The position numbers and the translations under genes are program-made. From assembly GCF_002976435.1 (NCBI RefSeq), contig NZ_PUGF01000001.1, positions 186,001 to 250,000 on the forward strand: a stretch of DNA of 64,000 nucleotides, written 5' to 3'. Below, in pieces: positions 7,758 through 16,131 of the stretch. The notes beneath the pieces were generated by a model, which saw only the letters and a list, made by a program, of their open reading frames with translations, had not been told where the DNA came from and searched no databases. Positions within the stretch are counted from its first letter, which is position 1. Every line of letters starts with the position of its first letter. This DNA is from Solimicrobium silvestre (lineage in GTDB: Bacteria > Pseudomonadota > Gammaproteobacteria > Burkholderiales > Burkholderiaceae_D).

Positions 7758-7812
7758 CGTATTTACTGCACGTTTACTACGTATTTACTGCGCATTTACT
7801 GCGCATTTACTG
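7758..7812. repeat. Five tandem copies of an 11-bp unit across the MFS stop codon
   Basis: Consecutive units are CGTATTTACTG, CACGTTTACTA, CGTATTTACTG, CGCATTTACTG and CGCATTTACTG. On the minus strand each unit begins CAGTAAA, and the first one supplies the last Gln codon and the TAA stop of the MFS gene. The array lies in its 3' untranslated region, ahead of the terminator. Confidence 0.9.
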
Positions 7813-9123
7813 ATTAACTACAACCGCTTCATTCAATGAGAATTCCGTCGCAACTGGCCGCAAATTAGCCATCCGCGCGCGCATCGGCTTTAACACCAGA
7901 ATAGCCAGCAGTGCAGCCGTCATATTCATCGCAGCCGCCACATAAAACACGGCATGCCAACTCCCGGTAGCTGCCACCAACATGCTGGAAAATGGCACCA
8001 GCAACGCCGCCGTACCTTTGGCTGTATACAGCAAGCCCGAATTAGTGGTGGCAAATTTTGAACCGAACGTATCCACGCACGTAGATGGAAACAGGCTATA
8101 AATTTCACCCCAACCAAAGAACACCAAACCACTCAACACCACAAACCAGAACGGGTCATGCCCAATTTGGAACAACATCACAATACCCAAGGCTTCTAAA
8201 CTAAAAGCGATAAACATAGTGTTTTCACGACCAATATGATCTGACACCCAACCAAAGAAAGGGCGGGTAAAGCCATTGAATACGCGATCTATCGACAAAG
8301 CAAACGTGAGCGCCGGCAAAGTCAAGCCCAAAATAGACACGGGGATATCGGCAATATTAAAGTCTTTAGCAATCGGACCCAATTGCGCCGTAGCGACCAA
8401 ACCGCCCGCCGCCATGAGTACGAACATCAAATACATCAACCAAAAAACCGGTGATTTCAACATGTCTTGCCAAGTAAAATTGACGCTACTTTGCACTACC
8501 TTCGCCACGTGCGGCACAGCGCCTTTTTGTGGTGTCAGCAAAAAGAACGAAAACAGGAATACGATCAATCCCTGCCCAATGCCAAAATACAAGAATGCCG
8601 TTTCATATCCGCTGGATTTAATCAGCATGGAAATTGGAATAATCGTCAATGCCGATCCCATCCCAAAGCCAGCTGCGGTTAATCCGGCAGCCAAACCACG
8701 ACGATCTGGAAACCATTTGAGCGCATTACCAATACACGTGCCGTACACAGCTCCTGCACCAACACCACCAATGGCCGCAGCGATATACAACACAGTCAGT
8801 GAAGCCGCGAATGCATTCATCACCCAAGCCAAACCTACCAGCAACCCACCAGCCATAACGACCAGCTTCGGTCCAAAACGATCCACCAAATAACCTTCTA
8901 CCGGCACCAACCATGTTTCGGTTAATACGAAGATGAAAAAAGCCGTTTGAATCGCGGCTTTGCCCCAGTGGTATTTTTGATCCAGCGGATTTACGAATAA
9001 GGTCCAGCCGTATTGTAAATTAGCAATCATTGCCATACAAACGATACCAAGTATTAATTGTAACCAACGATTAGAGCTGTTGAATTTTGTTACGGCGGGG
9101 GGGTGAAGCGAATGTACTGTCAT
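7807..9123 (-). CDS. MFS transporter of the oxalate/formate antiporter (OxlT) family
   Basis: A 438-residue, 12-helix MFS protein. The N-terminal part (LQYGWTLFVNPLDQKY, then AIQTAFFIFV) and VYGTCIGNALKWFPDRRGLAAGLTA closely resemble the oxalate/formate antiporter family, where an arginine and aromatic residues line the dicarboxylate site. The two MFS signature loops (DRFGPK near 82 and DHIGREN in the central loop) are present. It lies back to back with panE and an AMP ligase resembling oxalyl-CoA synthetase, which supports import of oxalate or a similar small acid. The family also contains monocarboxylate carriers, so the substrate is inferred. Confidence 0.85.
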   Translation of the reverse strand: MTVHSLHPPAVTKFNSSNRWLQLILGIVCMAMIANLQYGWTLFVNPLDQKYHWGKAAIQTAFFIFVLTETWLVPVEGYLVDRFGPKLVVMAGGLLVGLAWVMNAFAASLTVLYIAAAIGGVGAGAVYGTCIGNALKWFPDRRGLAAGLTAAGFGMGSALTIIPISMLIKSSGYETAFLYFGIGQGLIVFLFSFFLLTPQKGAVPHVAKVVQSSVNFTWQDMLKSPVFWLMYLMFVLMAAGGLVATAQLGPIAKDFNIADIPVSILGLTLPALTFALSIDRVFNGFTRPFFGWVSDHIGRENTMFIAFSLEALGIVMLFQIGHDPFWFVVLSGLVFFGWGEIYSLFPSTCVDTFGSKFATTNSGLLYTAKGTAALLVPFSSMLVAATGSWHAVFYVAAAMNMTAALLAILVLKPMRARMANLRPVATEFSLNEAVVVNQ

Positions 9124-9355
9124 GATAAAACTTTCTTTTATATCGTGAATCTACTCAATAAAGCGAGAACCAAGGATGATAGTTGGCCGAATTTAACTGG
9201 ATGCCACAATAACTTAAACGATGCATTATGGCAACAATTGGCTCATGGAAAATTGTAAATGCGAACAATCCATCGTCAAAAACACACATGACAAAAGATA
9301 AGTTCCCGCGCTATGATCCTGCTTTCAGATTCATTGCAACAAAGAAAGACATTAA

Positions 9356-10363
9356 ATGAAAATCAGTATCATTGGAGCAGGCGCTATTGGCGGTTTTTTG
9401 GCAGTCAAATTTGCTCAACAAGGCCACGAAGTCAGCGTGCTCATACGCGGTAAAAATCTATTGGCCGTACGCGAAAATGGCTTAACCCTACAAAATACGG
9501 ATGGCACTGAGAACAAAGTTCAGGTCCATGCGAGTGACAAAATCGCTGATTTCGGCCAGCAAGATATTGTGATATTGGCGATGAAAGCGCATCAGGTCGC
9601 CGCCGTTGCTGCCGATATCTCTTCTTTATTAGGCCCTGACACAGTGATTGTGACCGCACAAAATGGCGTGCCTTGGTGGTATTTCCAAAAACACGGCGGA
9701 ACTTTTGACGGCACCCGAGTAGAAGCGGTTGACCCGGACGGTACCGTATCTAAGCATCTAGATATCAACCGCATCATCGGCTGCATTGTGTACCCTGCTT
9801 GTGATATGCCAGCTCCCGGCGTCATTCGCCATATTGAGGGCAATAAATTTACCTTGGGTGAAATTGACGGAAGCGATACGCCACGAATACGCATGCTGGC
9901 GGATCTGTTCCGCAAAGCCGGTTTTAAAACACCGGTTAGTACTGATATACGCTCGGAAATCTGGATTAAATTATGGGGCAATGTTTGCTTTAATCCCATC
10001 AGCGCCTTAAGCCACGCTACGCTGGTTGATATCTGCGAATCGGCACCAACCAGAGCATTAGCTGCGCGCATGATGAGCGAAGCGCAAATGATCGGTGAAA
10101 AATTGGGCGTGAATTTTAAAGTGTCAATAGATCAGCGCATCGCAGGAGCGGCCTCTGTTGGCAAGCACAAAACCTCGATGTTGCAAGACATAGAAGCTGG
10201 CCGCCCGATTGAACTTGAAGCCTTAGTTGGTAGCGTGATTGAAATGGGAAAAATCACTTCAACACCAACCCCAACTATTGATACCGTGTATGCACTGGCT
10301 TCTTTATTAGCCACCTCACTTAAACAGCAACAAGGGCAATTGCGGATTACGTCTACGCTTTAA
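9356..10363 (+). CDS. panE: 2-dehydropantoate 2-reductase (ketopantoate reductase) family
   Basis: A 335-residue NAD(P)-dependent reductase; canonical members reduce ketopantoate to pantoate for coenzyme A synthesis. The Rossmann motif GAGAIGG is at 7-13, the AQNGV loop at 101-105, and the catalytic lysine region EIWIKLWGN at 201-209 with K205. The helical C-terminal domain is complete. It is followed after 45 bp by the AMP ligase and lies opposite the MFS gene. That setting leaves open a role on another 2-oxo acid, because panE paralogues often sit in catabolic operons. Confidence 0.85.
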   Translation: MKISIIGAGAIGGFLAVKFAQQGHEVSVLIRGKNLLAVRENGLTLQNTDGTENKVQVHASDKIADFGQQDIVILAMKAHQVAAVAADISSLLGPDTVIVTAQNGVPWWYFQKHGGTFDGTRVEAVDPDGTVSKHLDINRIIGCIVYPACDMPAPGVIRHIEGNKFTLGEIDGSDTPRIRMLADLFRKAGFKTPVSTDIRSEIWIKLWGNVCFNPISALSHATLVDICESAPTRALAARMMSEAQMIGEKLGVNFKVSIDQRIAGAASVGKHKTSMLQDIEAGRPIELEALVGSVIEMGKITSTPTPTIDTVYALASLLATSLKQQQGQLRITSTL

Positions 10364-10408
10364 AAAACCAATTCGCTTCAAAAATTTACCTAAAGATTAA
10401 AGGCCATC

Positions 10409-11929
10409 ATGCAACGTCCTACCACTATTTTAGAATTACTCGCCATCGGTGCGTCAGATGCCATCGCCATCAGCGCGCCTGGCGTAACTCCGCTTACTTA
10501 TGGACAATTGCGACTAACTTCAGCACAGACCGAACAAAGCTTACGCAGCATTGGTATTGGCGCACAAGACCGCGTTGCGCTGGTATTACCAAACGGCCCA
10601 GAAATGGCGGTAGCATTTACCTGCATCGCAGCGCATGCTGCCGCAGCACCATTGAATCCGGCTTATCGCGCTGATGAGTTTGAGTTTTATTTATCCGACC
10701 TGAATGCCAAAGCGATTTTAGTCGAACACGGCAGCCAGTCGCCAGCTATTGCCATCGCCCAAAAACTCAATCTCCAGATTTTGGAATTGCATCCATCCGG
10801 ACACGGCGCAGGTTCATTTACCTTAACGGCGCAGCAACCGGTAATGAATACGGCCAGCGCTGACATGCCAACTTCAAATGATCTCGCCTTAATTTTACAT
10901 ACCTCAGGCACCACATCACGCCCTAAAATTGTGCCCCTGACACAAGCCAATGTGTGTGCATCGGCCTGCAACGTGCGCGACAATTTACATCTCAGCGCCA
11001 GCGACTGCGGACTGGCGATTATGCCCCTGTTCCATATTCACGGCCTAATCGCCGGCTTGCTAGCACCGCTAGCCGCCGGCGGACAAATTTTCTGCACACC
11101 GGGCTTTAATGCACTGCGTTTTTTCAACTGGATGAACGAAGCCAAACCAAGCTGGTACACCGCTGTACCAACCATGCATCAGACTATTGTGGCCAGAGCT
11201 GAGAGTAACCGTGAAATAATTCAAGCCAATCCACTGCGTTTTATTAGATCTTCATCGTCCTCCATGCCACCGCAAGTCATCCATGCGCTGGAACAGGTTT
11301 TCAATGCGCCTTTAATTGAATCCTACGGCATGACCGAAGCCGCGCACCAAATGGCCAGTAACCCACTGCCACCGGCCAAACGCATACCGGGTTCAGTCGG
11401 CATTGCCGCCGGCCCTGAAATTGCGATTATGGATACTGACGGTAATTTGCTAGAAAACGGCGCGACTGGCGAAATCGTTATCCGCGGCGTCAACGTCACA
11501 GCCGGCTATGAAAATAACCCTAAAGCCAACGCCGAAGCCTACACAAATGGCTGGTTCCGCACTGGCGATCAAGGCGTATTAGATCAGGATAATTACTTAA
11601 GCATTACCGGCCGTTTAAAAGAAATCATCAACCGCGGCGGCGAAAAAATCTCCCCGCGCGAAGTAGACGAAATCCTGATGGATCACCCAGCCGTTGCCCA
11701 AGTCGTCACCTTCGGCATGCCGCATGAAAAACTCGGCGAAGAAGTAGCAGCTGCAGTCGTACTGCGCGAAGGACAGCAGGTAAGCGAAAAAGAATTGCGC
11801 GAATTTGTAGCAATTAGACTGAGCGACTATAAAGTGCCGCGCAAGATTTTGTTTTTAGAAGAAATCCCAAAAGGCGCAACAGGGAAACTGCAGCGTATAG
11901 GCTTGGCTGCCAAGTTGGGCTTGGCTTAA
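10409..11929 (+). CDS. Acyl-CoA synthetase, probable oxalate--CoA ligase (AAE3/Pcs60-like)
   Basis: A 506-residue ANL-superfamily ligase that activates a carboxylate via acyl-AMP to acyl-CoA. P-loop LHTSGTTSRPK at 163-173, core YGMTEAAH near 309, TGDQG near 384, hinge GRLKEIINRGGEKISPREVD, and the C-terminal catalytic lysine in PKGATGKLQR. Blocks such as APLNPAYRADEFEFYLSD, MPLFHIHGLIAGLLAPL and SWYTAVPTMHQTI match, as recalled, plant AAE3 and yeast Pcs60, which are oxalyl-CoA synthetases. The adjacent OxlT-type transporter points the same way. No oxalyl-CoA decarboxylase gene is in the window. Function inferred with moderate confidence. Confidence 0.82.
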   Translation: MQRPTTILELLAIGASDAIAISAPGVTPLTYGQLRLTSAQTEQSLRSIGIGAQDRVALVLPNGPEMAVAFTCIAAHAAAAPLNPAYRADEFEFYLSDLNAKAILVEHGSQSPAIAIAQKLNLQILELHPSGHGAGSFTLTAQQPVMNTASADMPTSNDLALILHTSGTTSRPKIVPLTQANVCASACNVRDNLHLSASDCGLAIMPLFHIHGLIAGLLAPLAAGGQIFCTPGFNALRFFNWMNEAKPSWYTAVPTMHQTIVARAESNREIIQANPLRFIRSSSSSMPPQVIHALEQVFNAPLIESYGMTEAAHQMASNPLPPAKRIPGSVGIAAGPEIAIMDTDGNLLENGATGEIVIRGVNVTAGYENNPKANAEAYTNGWFRTGDQGVLDQDNYLSITGRLKEIINRGGEKISPREVDEILMDHPAVAQVVTFGMPHEKLGEEVAAAVVLREGQQVSEKELREFVAIRLSDYKVPRKILFLEEIPKGATGKLQRIGLAAKLGLA

Positions 11930-11970
11930 TTACGCTGAAATAGTTACTAAGCCGCATTGCCATTAACGTC

Positions 11971-12115
11971 ATTCCCGCGCAGGCGGGAATCCAGGAGCTC
12001 GTTAATCTGGCATTGAAGGCGTTCTGTGCCAAAGACGTGGCAAATAATGATGTCTAATCAATCGTGCTTTGCACGAGTAAGTGGAACTGGATCCCCGACT
12101 AAAGCATTCGGGGAT
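11971..12115. repeat. String of three short hairpins between convergent genes
   Basis: ATTCCCGC-gcag-GCGGGAAT at 11971-11990, TCGTGC-ttt-GCACGA at 12062-12076, and ATCCCCGA / TCGGGGAT at 12091-12115. The first is of the CATTCCCGCGCAGGCGGGAAT type that recurs in degenerate form at 26923 and 33997. They sit between the ends of the plus-strand ligase gene and the minus-strand kinase gene, where they may serve as bidirectional transcript ends. No T tract is evident. Confidence 0.75.
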
Positions 12116-12163
12116 GACGAAGTTTGATGAGATAACTTTATCCTAACCATACAACCCTAAAAA

Positions 12164-13672
12164 TCACCTCTGCACCGGCAAAACAATCGTCGCACATAAC
12201 CCACCCTCCGGATGATTCCGCAAAATCAACGTCCCGTTATGCGCCAACACAATAGCCTGAGCAATCCCCAACCCCAATCCCATCCCACTATTATTCTTCA
12301 ACTGCCCATGCTCCAGCCGAACATAAGGATCAAAGAGATAAATCAAAGCTTCCTCCGGTACCCCAGGCCCATGATCCCGCAAAGTAATCTCAACCTGAAC
12401 ATCATTTTGCAATACCGAAATCTCAACATGATTCCCATAATGCAGCGCGTTATCCAACAAATTCCCAATGGCTCGCTTCAACGCTAACGGCTTAGCAACC
12501 ACACAAATTCCAGATTCAGAAAACTCAACTTTATGCCCCGCCAATTGCGCACCACGCACCATACGATTCAATAACGCATCCAGTTTTACTTCGGTCGGAT
12601 TTTCATAAATATCGTTATCTTTCACGCATTGCAGTGCGCCCTTCACCATCATATCCAGCTCATCCAAATCTTCATTGAATTCACTACGCAGCAAATCGTC
12701 GTCCAATAATTCAGCGCGTAATTTCAAACGCATAATGGGCGTACGCAAGTCGTGTGAAATAGATACAAACAAGCGCTCTCTATCTTCAATATAGCGTTGA
12801 ATTCGTTCACGCATTACACTAAAGGCCCGTGCGGTATTCACAAATTCACGGCTACCGGTTTCCGGCAAATGCGGCATTGCTTCACCGTTACCGTTTCCAA
12901 AAGCAGTAGCGGCAACGGACAAGGCTTCCAGCGGTCGAGTAATCCAGCGCACAACCAACATAGATAGCAAAAACACGGCGGCGAGGGACAATCCCAACAG
13001 AACGACCCGGTCAGTTGAAAAGGGATTATTACTGTTTAAAAAATACGGATTAGGCATCAGTGTTGCCAGGTACAACCAATTTCCAGGCTCCAGTTCTGCC
13101 TGAATTACCAAAATCGGTGCTGGATTTGGTTTGGTGATTAAGATGTGCTGAATCCAGTTGTCGGGTAAATCATTTATCCCTGCACCGTCTTCAGAAACAA
13201 CCAATTCTGCAGGCCATGAAAATCCCAGCTTGAGATTATTGGCGCCAGCTAACTGTGGAATTTTTTCTAGCAATTCGGCCTTAATTTTTTTCTTGGCCAA
13301 CTCCGCCAATGCATATTGGCCAATATCATGAATATCAATCGGCGCACTATTAATATTCACAAAAAACCGCGTACCGCCCATTTCACGAAACTGCTGGATA
13401 ATCAGCGGCCGATAATTAGTCGGCAAACTCAAAAAATAACGAATGCTACTAGCCGCACTTTGCGCCAGATGTTGCGAAGAAGCGGCAACTTCAATCTCAG
13501 ATTCTTTCCGCACTTGCGCCGCCCAAAATGCATTCCCCACAAACTGCGTCAGCAATACGCCCATCATCAATACGATCGTTAACCTGCCTAGCAAGGATGT
13601 CGGCAATAGGCGCAACAACCATCGACGTGGCAACTTCATTTCCGGCTTAGTTACTATCGCGTTTTTAGGCAT
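12164..13672 (-). CDS. Sensor histidine kinase of the sugar two-component system (GtrS-like)
   Basis: A 502-residue EnvZ-type kinase. Transmembrane segments at about 30-50 and 222-242 enclose a periplasmic domain of about 170 residues. A HAMP linker spans about 243-296. The H box SISHDLRTPIMRLKLRAELL has H307. The ATPase domain has the N box GNLLDNALHYG and G boxes DHGPGVPEE and GMGLGLGIAQ. It lies 3 bp after the response-regulator gene and downstream of a sugar-binding-protein gene. In Pseudomonas the comparable GtrS/GltR pair controls glucose uptake and sits near gts genes, as here. Function inferred from that context. Confidence 0.85.
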   Translation of the reverse strand: MPKNAIVTKPEMKLPRRWLLRLLPTSLLGRLTIVLMMGVLLTQFVGNAFWAAQVRKESEIEVAASSQHLAQSAASSIRYFLSLPTNYRPLIIQQFREMGGTRFFVNINSAPIDIHDIGQYALAELAKKKIKAELLEKIPQLAGANNLKLGFSWPAELVVSEDGAGINDLPDNWIQHILITKPNPAPILVIQAELEPGNWLYLATLMPNPYFLNSNNPFSTDRVVLLGLSLAAVFLLSMLVVRWITRPLEALSVAATAFGNGNGEAMPHLPETGSREFVNTARAFSVMRERIQRYIEDRERLFVSISHDLRTPIMRLKLRAELLDDDLLRSEFNEDLDELDMMVKGALQCVKDNDIYENPTEVKLDALLNRMVRGAQLAGHKVEFSESGICVVAKPLALKRAIGNLLDNALHYGNHVEISVLQNDVQVEITLRDHGPGVPEEALIYLFDPYVRLEHGQLKNNSGMGLGLGIAQAIVLAHNGTLILRNHPEGGLCATIVLPVQR

Positions 13673-13675
13673 ATC

Positions 13676-14386
13676 TTATATTTGCGAAGCAATGACATCC
13701 GCAGAAAAGACATAACCGGCACCACGTACAGTTTTGATTAAAAATGGCTGTTTTCCATCATCATTCAAACGCAACCTGAGTCGGCTAATTTGAACATCTA
13801 AAGAGCGATCCAGCGGGCCGGAATCACGGCCACGGGTTTCTTCAGACAAGATGCCGCGATCCAAAATATCGCCGGGATGCTCAACAAAATATTTCAGCAA
13901 TTGAAAATCCAAACCCGTCAATGCCACCAGCTCGCCATGCGCGTCTACCACCGTGCGCTCCACACAGTCCAGCGTAAATCCAAGAAAACGATAAAAGCGT
14001 GGTGGCGCTGTGTTTTCAAGACCGGTACGGCGATGAATAGCTTTAATTCTGGCTAACAGTTCACGTGGGCTATATGGTTTGCCAATGTAATCATCCGCCC
14101 CTAATTCCAGACCCACTACGCGGTCAGTTTCATCTGAGCTAGCGGTGAGCATAATGATGGGAACGTTAGAACGTTGCCTGACGATTTTGCACAAGGCAAA
14201 GCCGTCGGTGTCCGGCAACATCACGTCTAAAATGACTAAAGACAATTCATCCGTATAGCGTTGAAATTCAGATAGAAACGACTCACCGTTATGCGCCAGC
14301 CTGACCTCGTATTGATTTTTTTCGAGATAAGTTTTTAATAAAGTACGAGTTTTTTGGTCGTCGTCAACGATTAATATTTTGCGCAT
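13676..14386 (-). CDS. OmpR-family response regulator (GltR-like)
   Basis: A 236-residue regulator: receiver domain (acidic pocket DDD at 8-10, phosphoacceptor D54 in LDVMLPD, T in MLTAS, K in GKPYSP) followed by an OmpR-type winged helix (about 130-230, ending KTVRGAGYVF). It begins inside the last 23 bp of the upstream binding-protein gene and ends 3 bp before the kinase gene, so the three are one transcription unit. Likely target: the divergent porin-gts promoter region, where two 10-bp direct repeats lie at 15920-15939 (inference). Confidence 0.87.
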   Translation of the reverse strand: MRKILIVDDDQKTRTLLKTYLEKNQYEVRLAHNGESFLSEFQRYTDELSLVILDVMLPDTDGFALCKIVRQRSNVPIIMLTASSDETDRVVGLELGADDYIGKPYSPRELLARIKAIHRRTGLENTAPPRFYRFLGFTLDCVERTVVDAHGELVALTGLDFQLLKYFVEHPGDILDRGILSEETRGRDSGPLDRSLDVQISRLRLRLNDDGKQPFLIKTVRGAGYVFSADVIASQI

Positions 14387-15728
14387 CTTTTCCTGCTTTA
14401 GCTTTTGGTAATGACCGGGTGATTGCCCCTAGTCGACGTTGTGTTTCAGCGACTTGAATAGAGTCATCCATAAAAAAATGAACGATCTCGGCGATGATGG
14501 CGTCTTTGGAAATTTTATCGGTTGCCATATCATGCGCCAGACTAGGCACTTGCACGGCACTGCCGCGTGCAAACACAGTCCATGAACTACGTGCGCAACT
14601 ATCCATTTTTGTTATGTCGGCATTGCGCAAAACGGAAACTGACCCTTTCACCTGATTGTAGTCAGCTTGCATGGTAGGAGAAACGGCAATTTGAGCAATT
14701 TTATCGGCGGTTTCCGCTGATATGGATTCGTGGCTGAGCATGACCAGCGTATCCACATTATAGATATGATAGTTGGCAGTATTTGGCACGGCATTGCAGC
14801 CAATGTCCACATCGGTGGCAAGACCCCATGCGTTTAACTCAGCCTTGGCAAAATCACCCATCACTAACATGGCAGCGTCACCTTTAGCGACTAACCTGGT
14901 GGCATCCACCCAGGTTATTTCTTTAAGTGGCGACGGCATGTCTTTCTTCAGCATTCTTAAACGCAGTAATGCACGCGCAAAACGGACATCGGTAAACGCC
15001 GAAGGATCTTTTTTAACCAAGGCGCGCCGATAAAAATCAGGGGAAGATTCAGACAACAGCAGCGTTTCAAATAACGTCACCACCTGCCACGGCTCGCTAC
15101 TTTGCGCTAAAGGGATAATGCCTTCCCTGCGCAATTTATTTGCAACAATATTGAAATCATCCCAATTTTCCGGTACGCGCAGACCGTATTTATCGAATAC
15201 TTTTCGATTGAAAATTAAGGTATTAATTCGATGAATACCGAGCGGCACCGCCACCAGATGTCCGTTTGGACGCACTAGTTCTGTCACTGTCGGGAAAAAT
15301 GATTTATCCCATTTTCCGCTGCCGCTAATGCTTTCTTTAGCGTTGACATTGAGCGCTTTAAATTCCATCAGCAAACCCAGATCAAACCATTCGGCAATCA
15401 ACGGGCCTTTGAGTTGTGCAATGTCGGGGGCTGTTCCCGCCAAGATACGGCTTTTCAAGACGATGCCTGCGCCTATGCCGCCGCTAGGTATCAACGCATC
15501 GTGCCAAATGATATTTTCTTGGGCGAGTCGGGTCGCCAACACGTCCACTGCCTTGTGTTCGCTGGTGGATTTCCACCAACTTAACACCTGCACTGTTTGC
15601 GTTTGCGCTATTGAGTTTGTCGTGCTTAGCAGAATGAATGTGGAAACTAGCAGCAACGCACAAATCCAGTGCGTACTAGCTTTTTTATTCAATTCCGTGG
15701 GCAACATTATTTTTTTATCTGTTTGCAC
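14364..15728 (-). CDS. GtsA-like sugar-binding protein co-transcribed with a two-component system
   Basis: An ABC-type extracellular solute-binding protein (family 1), about 454 residues from a GTG at 15728 with AAGGAAGG 6 nt upstream. A longer frame to 15788 lacks such a site. A signal peptide follows (hydrophobic ICALLLVSTFILLSTTNSIA). It is a diverged paralogue of GtsA at 17560: it keeps LSWWKSTSEHKA, ILAGTAPDIAQLKGP, HLVAVPLGIHRINTL and VMGDFAKAEL at equivalent places. It overlaps the response-regulator gene by 23 bp and has no permease of its own on this strand. A sensory role, presenting bound sugar to the kinase periplasmic domain, is a reasonable inference; a second uptake protein is the alternative. 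Confidence 0.82.
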   Translation of the reverse strand: MQTDKKIMLPTELNKKASTHWICALLLVSTFILLSTTNSIAQTQTVQVLSWWKSTSEHKAVDVLATRLAQENIIWHDALIPSGGIGAGIVLKSRILAGTAPDIAQLKGPLIAEWFDLGLLMEFKALNVNAKESISGSGKWDKSFFPTVTELVRPNGHLVAVPLGIHRINTLIFNRKVFDKYGLRVPENWDDFNIVANKLRREGIIPLAQSSEPWQVVTLFETLLLSESSPDFYRRALVKKDPSAFTDVRFARALLRLRMLKKDMPSPLKEITWVDATRLVAKGDAAMLVMGDFAKAELNAWGLATDVDIGCNAVPNTANYHIYNVDTLVMLSHESISAETADKIAQIAVSPTMQADYNQVKGSVSVLRNADITKMDSCARSSWTVFARGSAVQVPSLAHDMATDKISKDAIIAEIVHFFMDDSIQVAETQRRLGAITRSLPKAKAGKDAQNINR

Positions 15729-16131
15729 CGGGGAGTCCTTCCTTGTCTCGGATGACACTATAGCCCAACTGTGTAGCTGTGTGGACATACCTCCGTAAGG
15801 AAGCCTCTAGAATTGTAAAGAAGCGTAATATTTTCTTTCTTTTTATTGCATGCACTGAAATGGACATTTTGTAATCCGCATAGCTATGAAATACCACGCC
15901 GATAATAATTTTCATGGCGACTTATGTAAAGTTATGTAATTTTCCGCGGCATAAAATAAAATGCCATTCCATTTAAAATCAATTACTTAAGCAACAAAAG
16001 TTACGCCTCCCCTGCCTAGTTGGATGCACATTTTTGCGATGTTAATGTCTGTTCGCCGAGTTAGCAGACCCTACCGACGCACCAAAAAGAAGCAACAGAC
16101 TTCATCCCAATAAACTAGTCACGGAGACATA
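15729..16131. promoter_or_regulatory. Divergent promoter region of the sugar locus with 10-bp direct repeats
   Basis: A 400-bp gene-free region between the minus-strand binding-protein/regulator/kinase operon and the plus-strand porin. At 15920-15939 there are two immediately adjacent 10-bp direct repeats, ACTTATGTAA and AGTTATGTAA. Tandem repeats one helical turn apart are the usual binding geometry of OmpR-type dimers. CGGAGA precedes the porin ATG. Exact promoters were not assigned. Confidence 0.6.

Noticed and set aside
7758-7812. Possible CRISPR array
   Set aside because: Units are 11 bp with no spacers and no cas genes nearby; it is a simple tandem repeat.
8276-8893. 205-codon plus-strand open frame
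   Set aside because: Antisense shadow of the MFS transporter gene, whose membrane-protein frame is clearly the real one.
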